Origin: Streptacidiphilus jiangxiensis
Lineage (GTDB): Bacteria > Actinomycetota > Actinomycetes > Streptomycetales > Streptomycetaceae
Assembly (NCBI RefSeq): GCF_900109465.1
Contig: NZ_FOAZ01000003.1
Coordinates: forward strand, 434,001-498,000
DNA length: 64,000 nt
Direction of reading: 5' to 3'
The notes under the pieces are model-generated. The model was not told the DNA's origin and made no database searches. It saw only the letters and a list, made by a program, of their open reading frames with translations. The stretch's first letter is position 1. Every line of letters begins with the position of its first letter. Shown here in pieces: positions 60,324-64,000 of this stretch. The position numbers and the translations under genes were made by a program.

Positions 60324-61301
60324 ATGACCATGACGATGACGCTCTCCACCGAGACCCTGCGCCGCCAGGCGCTGCTGCCGCTGCGCCTCTTCCTCGGCGT
60401 GACCTTCTGCTACGCCGGACTGCTCAAGCTCGGCGACCCGCACTACCTGGCCGGGGCCGCCGACCCCGCGTCGTACCTGTCCCAGCTCCAGGCGGCGCTG
60501 ACCGCGCACAGCCCCGCCGCGCCGCTGCTGCGCCTGGCGCGCCACGCCCCGGCGGCGACCGGTACCGCGCTCGCCTTCGGCGAGCTCGCGGTCGGCCTGG
60601 GCACCCTTCTCGGCCTCTTCGGCCGGGTGGCGGCCGCCGGCGGTGCCGCGCTCAGCCTGATGCTCTTCCTGACGGTCAGCTGGCGGACGCATCCGTACTT
60701 CCTCGGCAACGACCTGGCCTATCTGGTGGCCTGGACGCCCCTGGTCCTGGCCGGGACACCCTCGGTGTCGCTCGACGCCTGGCTGGCGGTCCGCCGCGCG
60801 GCGCCGTCCGTGGCAGGCGGCGGCAGGCGCCGGGCGCTGCTCGAAACCGGCACGGCCGTCCTCGCGGTGGCCGGCGGCGGCTTGCTGGCCGGAGCGCTGA
60901 CCGCGCGGTCCCGACGGCCGACACCGTCCCCGGTGGCCCAGTCCGGCGGCCGGCCGACCGGTGGATCGGGGGACGCCGCTGGTGCGAGCACGGGCGTGAG
61001 TGTCGCGGCGGCGAAGGTTCCGGTCGGCGGCGCGGTGCAGCTCAGTGCTCCCGGGACCGGGGATCCGATCTTCGTGGTCCAGCCGAAGCCGGGCGTCTTC
61101 TGCGCCTTCTCCGGAGCCTGCACCCACGCCGGCTGCACGGTCCTGCCGCCCAAGGAAGGCGCCTTCGTCTGCCCCTGCCACGACTCCGCGTTCGACGTGG
61201 CCACGGGTGCCGTGCTGCGGGGGCCGGCCACCGAGGCGCTGCCGCGGTACGCGGTGACCCGGTCGGGAGCGACGCTGCGGGTCGCCGAGAAGCCGGAGTA
61301 G
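60324..61301 (+). CDS. DoxX-like membrane domain fused to Rieske 2Fe-2S domain
   Basis: A 325-aa membrane redox protein. Residues 15-150 form a DoxX/DoxD-like four-helix domain (LPLRLFLGVTFCYAGLLKLG, LAFGELAVGLGTLLGLFGRV, LSLMLFLTVSWRTHPYFLGN). A further helix near 172-192 precedes a Ser/Gly linker and a C-terminal Rieske domain with CTHAGC and CPCHDS, both extra cysteines present as in high-potential Rieske proteins. DoxD is a subunit of thiosulfate:quinone oxidoreductase, so electron transfer to or from quinone is plausible. No ribosome binding site is clear; start MTMTMTLS is tentative because of the repeats upstream. Confidence 0.85.
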   Translation: MTMTMTLSTETLRRQALLPLRLFLGVTFCYAGLLKLGDPHYLAGAADPASYLSQLQAALTAHSPAAPLLRLARHAPAATGTALAFGELAVGLGTLLGLFGRVAAAGGAALSLMLFLTVSWRTHPYFLGNDLAYLVAWTPLVLAGTPSVSLDAWLAVRRAAPSVAGGGRRRALLETGTAVLAVAGGGLLAGALTARSRRPTPSPVAQSGGRPTGGSGDAAGASTGVSVAAAKVPVGGAVQLSAPGTGDPIFVVQPKPGVFCAFSGACTHAGCTVLPPKEGAFVCPCHDSAFDVATGAVLRGPATEALPRYAVTRSGATLRVAEKPE

Positions 61302-61350
61302 CCGGAGTGGGCGGAGCAGCCGGAGCAGCCGGACTGGATCGGCACCGCGG

Positions 61351-62148
61351 TCACGATCGGTCCGGGACCCGCAGCGACCAGGCGGCCGGCTCGACCGTCC
61401 AGGTGCGTTCGCGCACCGGCGCGCTGAGGGCGTGGTCCGCCTCGTAGGTGAAGAGGGAGCCGCCGACCGTGACGCGGTGGGCCTGGATCGGGACGGCGGC
61501 GTCGATCCGCAGTTCGGCCGAGCCGTCGTGGCTGGAGAGCGCGAGCGCGCGCATCGGGTGCGCGGAGTCGGCGAGGACGTGACCGTCGGCCTCCACGCGG
61601 AGCGGCTGCCCTGGCGAGGTGGGTCGGCTCGCCAGGGCGCGGACCACTCGTCCGGCCAGGCCTGTCCACCAGGTGGACGGAGTCCTGTTCGCCCTGGGCG
61701 AACGCTGTCCGGGGATGCGCACGGCTCCGAGCACGACCCCGCCGCCGTCGTCGACGAGCAGGTCGAGCGGCCGGTCCGCGCCGCGGACGACGGCGCGCGC
61801 CGCCTGCACCGGACGGATCTCCGCGCCGAGCGCGCGCGCCAGCGCGATGCGGTGGCCGCGGCCGACGGGAATGAGCCCGACCGGGCCCGAGTCCAGCGTG
61901 GCCTGCTGGTGAAGAAGTTGAACGACCTGTTGCAGATAGCGGTCGTCGCCGATCACCACCGGCTGTCTGCGCCCGCGTCGCGCAAGCAGTCGATCAAGAT
62001 CGGACAGGCTCTCCGGCACGGCCGTCTTCACCGGCAGGGCGGCTCCGAGCACGTCCCTGGCGACCCGCACCGACTCGCCGTCGAGAGCCAGCGCCACGGG
62101 GGAGACCAGGACCAACACGGGCTCACCCACCGAACGCTCAGCCGACAC
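61351..62148 (-). CDS. Diacylglycerol kinase-like protein, catalytic motif degenerate
   Basis: A 265-aa protein matching the DAGK/lipid kinase fold: VLVLVSPVALALDGESVRVARDV at the start and GLIPVGRGHRIALARALG (residues 92-108) in place of PxGTxNDFAR. The nucleotide loop normally GGDGT reads G67-D-D-R (VVIGDDRYLQQV), so the canonical glycines and threonine are lost. The C-terminal beta domain (LRVEADGHVLADSAHPMRAL) is like that of YegS relatives. It is divergent from purA, a position where Streptomyces have a DAGK-family gene. Kinase activity is doubtful from these substitutions. Confidence 0.77.
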   Translation of the reverse strand: MSAERSVGEPVLVLVSPVALALDGESVRVARDVLGAALPVKTAVPESLSDLDRLLARRGRRQPVVIGDDRYLQQVVQLLHQQATLDSGPVGLIPVGRGHRIALARALGAEIRPVQAARAVVRGADRPLDLLVDDGGGVVLGAVRIPGQRSPRANRTPSTWWTGLAGRVVRALASRPTSPGQPLRVEADGHVLADSAHPMRALALSSHDGSAELRIDAAVPIQAHRVTVGGSLFTYEADHALSAPVRERTWTVEPAAWSLRVPDRS

Positions 62149-62165
62149 CGTGGTCCTTCCTCGGG

Positions 62166-63564
<1,399 letters not shown>

Positions 63565-63590
63565 CGGCACCCGCTTGCGAAGCGAAACAG

Positions 63591-63619
63591 GCCCTCGCCC
63601 TCCCGGGCGGGGGCTTTTT
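63591..63619 (+). terminator. Intrinsic terminator of purA
   Basis: GCCCTCGCCC (63591-63600) pairs with GGGCGGGGGC (63605-63614) including one T-G pair, followed by TTTTT (63615-63619). It is the only terminator in the window with a clear T-run. Confidence 0.92.
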
Positions 63620-63630
63620 CGCACCTCGCT

Positions 63631-63682
63631 CTTTGCACTAATGCAGATATCGATTGCTTCTAGTGCAAAGCGCGGCTATGTT
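63631..63682 (+). promoter_or_regulatory. Inverted repeat and -10 upstream of GNAT gene
   Basis: CTTTGCACTA (63631-63640) and TAGTGCAAAG (63661-63670) are exact inverted repeats separated by 20 AT-rich bases. TATGTT (63677-63682) is a good -10 that would start transcription at the ATG 63690. The paired half-sites look like an operator for a GntR- or MarR-type regulator lying beyond the right edge (inference). Confidence 0.6.
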
Positions 63683-63689
63683 TTCGACC

Positions 63690-64000
63690 ATGACCGCGAA
63701 GACCCCTCTCCCCGTCGTGCTGACCGGACGCCACGTTCGTCTGGAGCCGCTCACCCTCGACCACGTGCCCGCCCTGTGGGAGGCGTTGGAGCCGGACGCG
63801 GAGGAGGTCTTCCGCTGGATCCGCCCGACTCCCCGCAGTGCCGAGGAGCTGGCTGGGTATGCCGACGACCTGCTGCACGGGCCGACGCGCTACCTCGCCT
63901 TCGCCGTCGTCGACCTGGCCACCGGCCGGCCCGTCGGCTGGACCACCTACCTGGACATCCAGGAGGAGCACGAGCGCCTGGAGATCGGCTGGACCTGGTA
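63690..64000 (+). CDS. GNAT family acetyltransferase, cut by the right edge
   Basis: The first ~103 codons of a GCN5-type N-acetyltransferase: VVLTGRHVRLEPLTLDHVPALWEAL is the RimJ/RimL-type N-terminus, and AFAVVDLATGRPVGWTTYL followed by ERLEIGWTW corresponds to strands 2-4 before the acetyl-CoA loop, which is missing. ATG 63690 is favoured because the -10 TATGTT ends eight bases upstream (leaderless); an in-frame ATG at 63678 lies inside that -10. Substrate unknown. Confidence 0.83.
   Translation, partial: MTAKTPLPVVLTGRHVRLEPLTLDHVPALWEALEPDAEEVFRWIRPTPRSAEELAGYADDLLHGPTRYLAFAVVDLATGRPVGWTTYLDIQEEHERLEIGWTW

Overview
The window is GC-rich actinobacterial chromosome with Streptomyces-type gene density. 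Perfect GC-rich terminator hairpins, GTG/TTG starts, many leaderless-looking promoters and a core set (clpB behind a HAIR operator, pyrE, class II fba, DUF3151, purA, DUF2617, SseB, paired Pro-rich membrane protein and Ser/Thr kinase) point to Streptomycetaceae (Streptomyces, Kitasatospora or Streptacidiphilus). No rRNA, tRNA, CRISPR, transposase or integrase was seen. The left edge cuts an SDR gene and the right edge cuts a GNAT gene.

Region A (1-9.5 kb) is a catabolic island matching the KstR2 regulon of mycobacteria and rhodococci, which degrades the last two steroid rings (HIP-CoA). It holds an SDR divergent from echA20-ipdA-ipdB-ipdC, then fadA6 and ipdF divergent from an enoyl-CoA hydratase and two acyl-CoA dehydrogenases (FadE31-like plus a small FadE32/33-like partner). 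Both divergent promoters carry the same 16-bp near-palindrome, a candidate operator.

Region B (9.5-32 kb) is mixed housekeeping and accessory: two divergent KimA-like potassium transporters, an ArsR-type metal sensor, P1 peptidase, PP2C-like phosphatase, pirin, SseB, a FadE5-like dehydrogenase behind twin operators, M18 aminopeptidase, an NHLRC2-like thioredoxin/NHL protein, a serine beta-lactamase-like hydrolase, a DGPF-ECF42 sigma module with a candidate autoregulated promoter, an MFS exporter, flavin/PNPOx proteins and a LURP-one-like protein.

Region C (32-49 kb) contains HspR-type clpB, a secreted beta-propeller/IPT protein, YbjN protein, L,D-transpeptidase, a kinase pair, a solitary HTH-N6-methylase with a variant catalytic motif, and an aminotransferase whose 3' part is duplicated (390 bp, about 99.5% identical) on the far side of a Uma2 nuclease-family gene.

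Region D (49-64 kb) contains a DHA2 exporter with a divergent double-HTH Lrp regulator, an FHA protein, a DUF2617/spermidine-synthase-like pair, SRPBCC protein, aldose epimerase, pyrE, DedA, fba, DUF3151, an exported 14-cysteine/His-rich protein followed by a DoxX-Rieske fusion, a degenerate diacylglycerol-kinase-like protein, purA with a structured leader, and a GNAT gene behind a long inverted repeat. Three separate short tandem repeats (17, 15 and 16 bp units) lie in intergenic gaps here.

The observations most worth following are the HIP module with its shared operator, the aminotransferase/Uma2 duplication, the exported Cys/His protein next to the Rieske fusion, and the variant-motif methylase. 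All family names come from reading protein motifs by eye; no database search was run.
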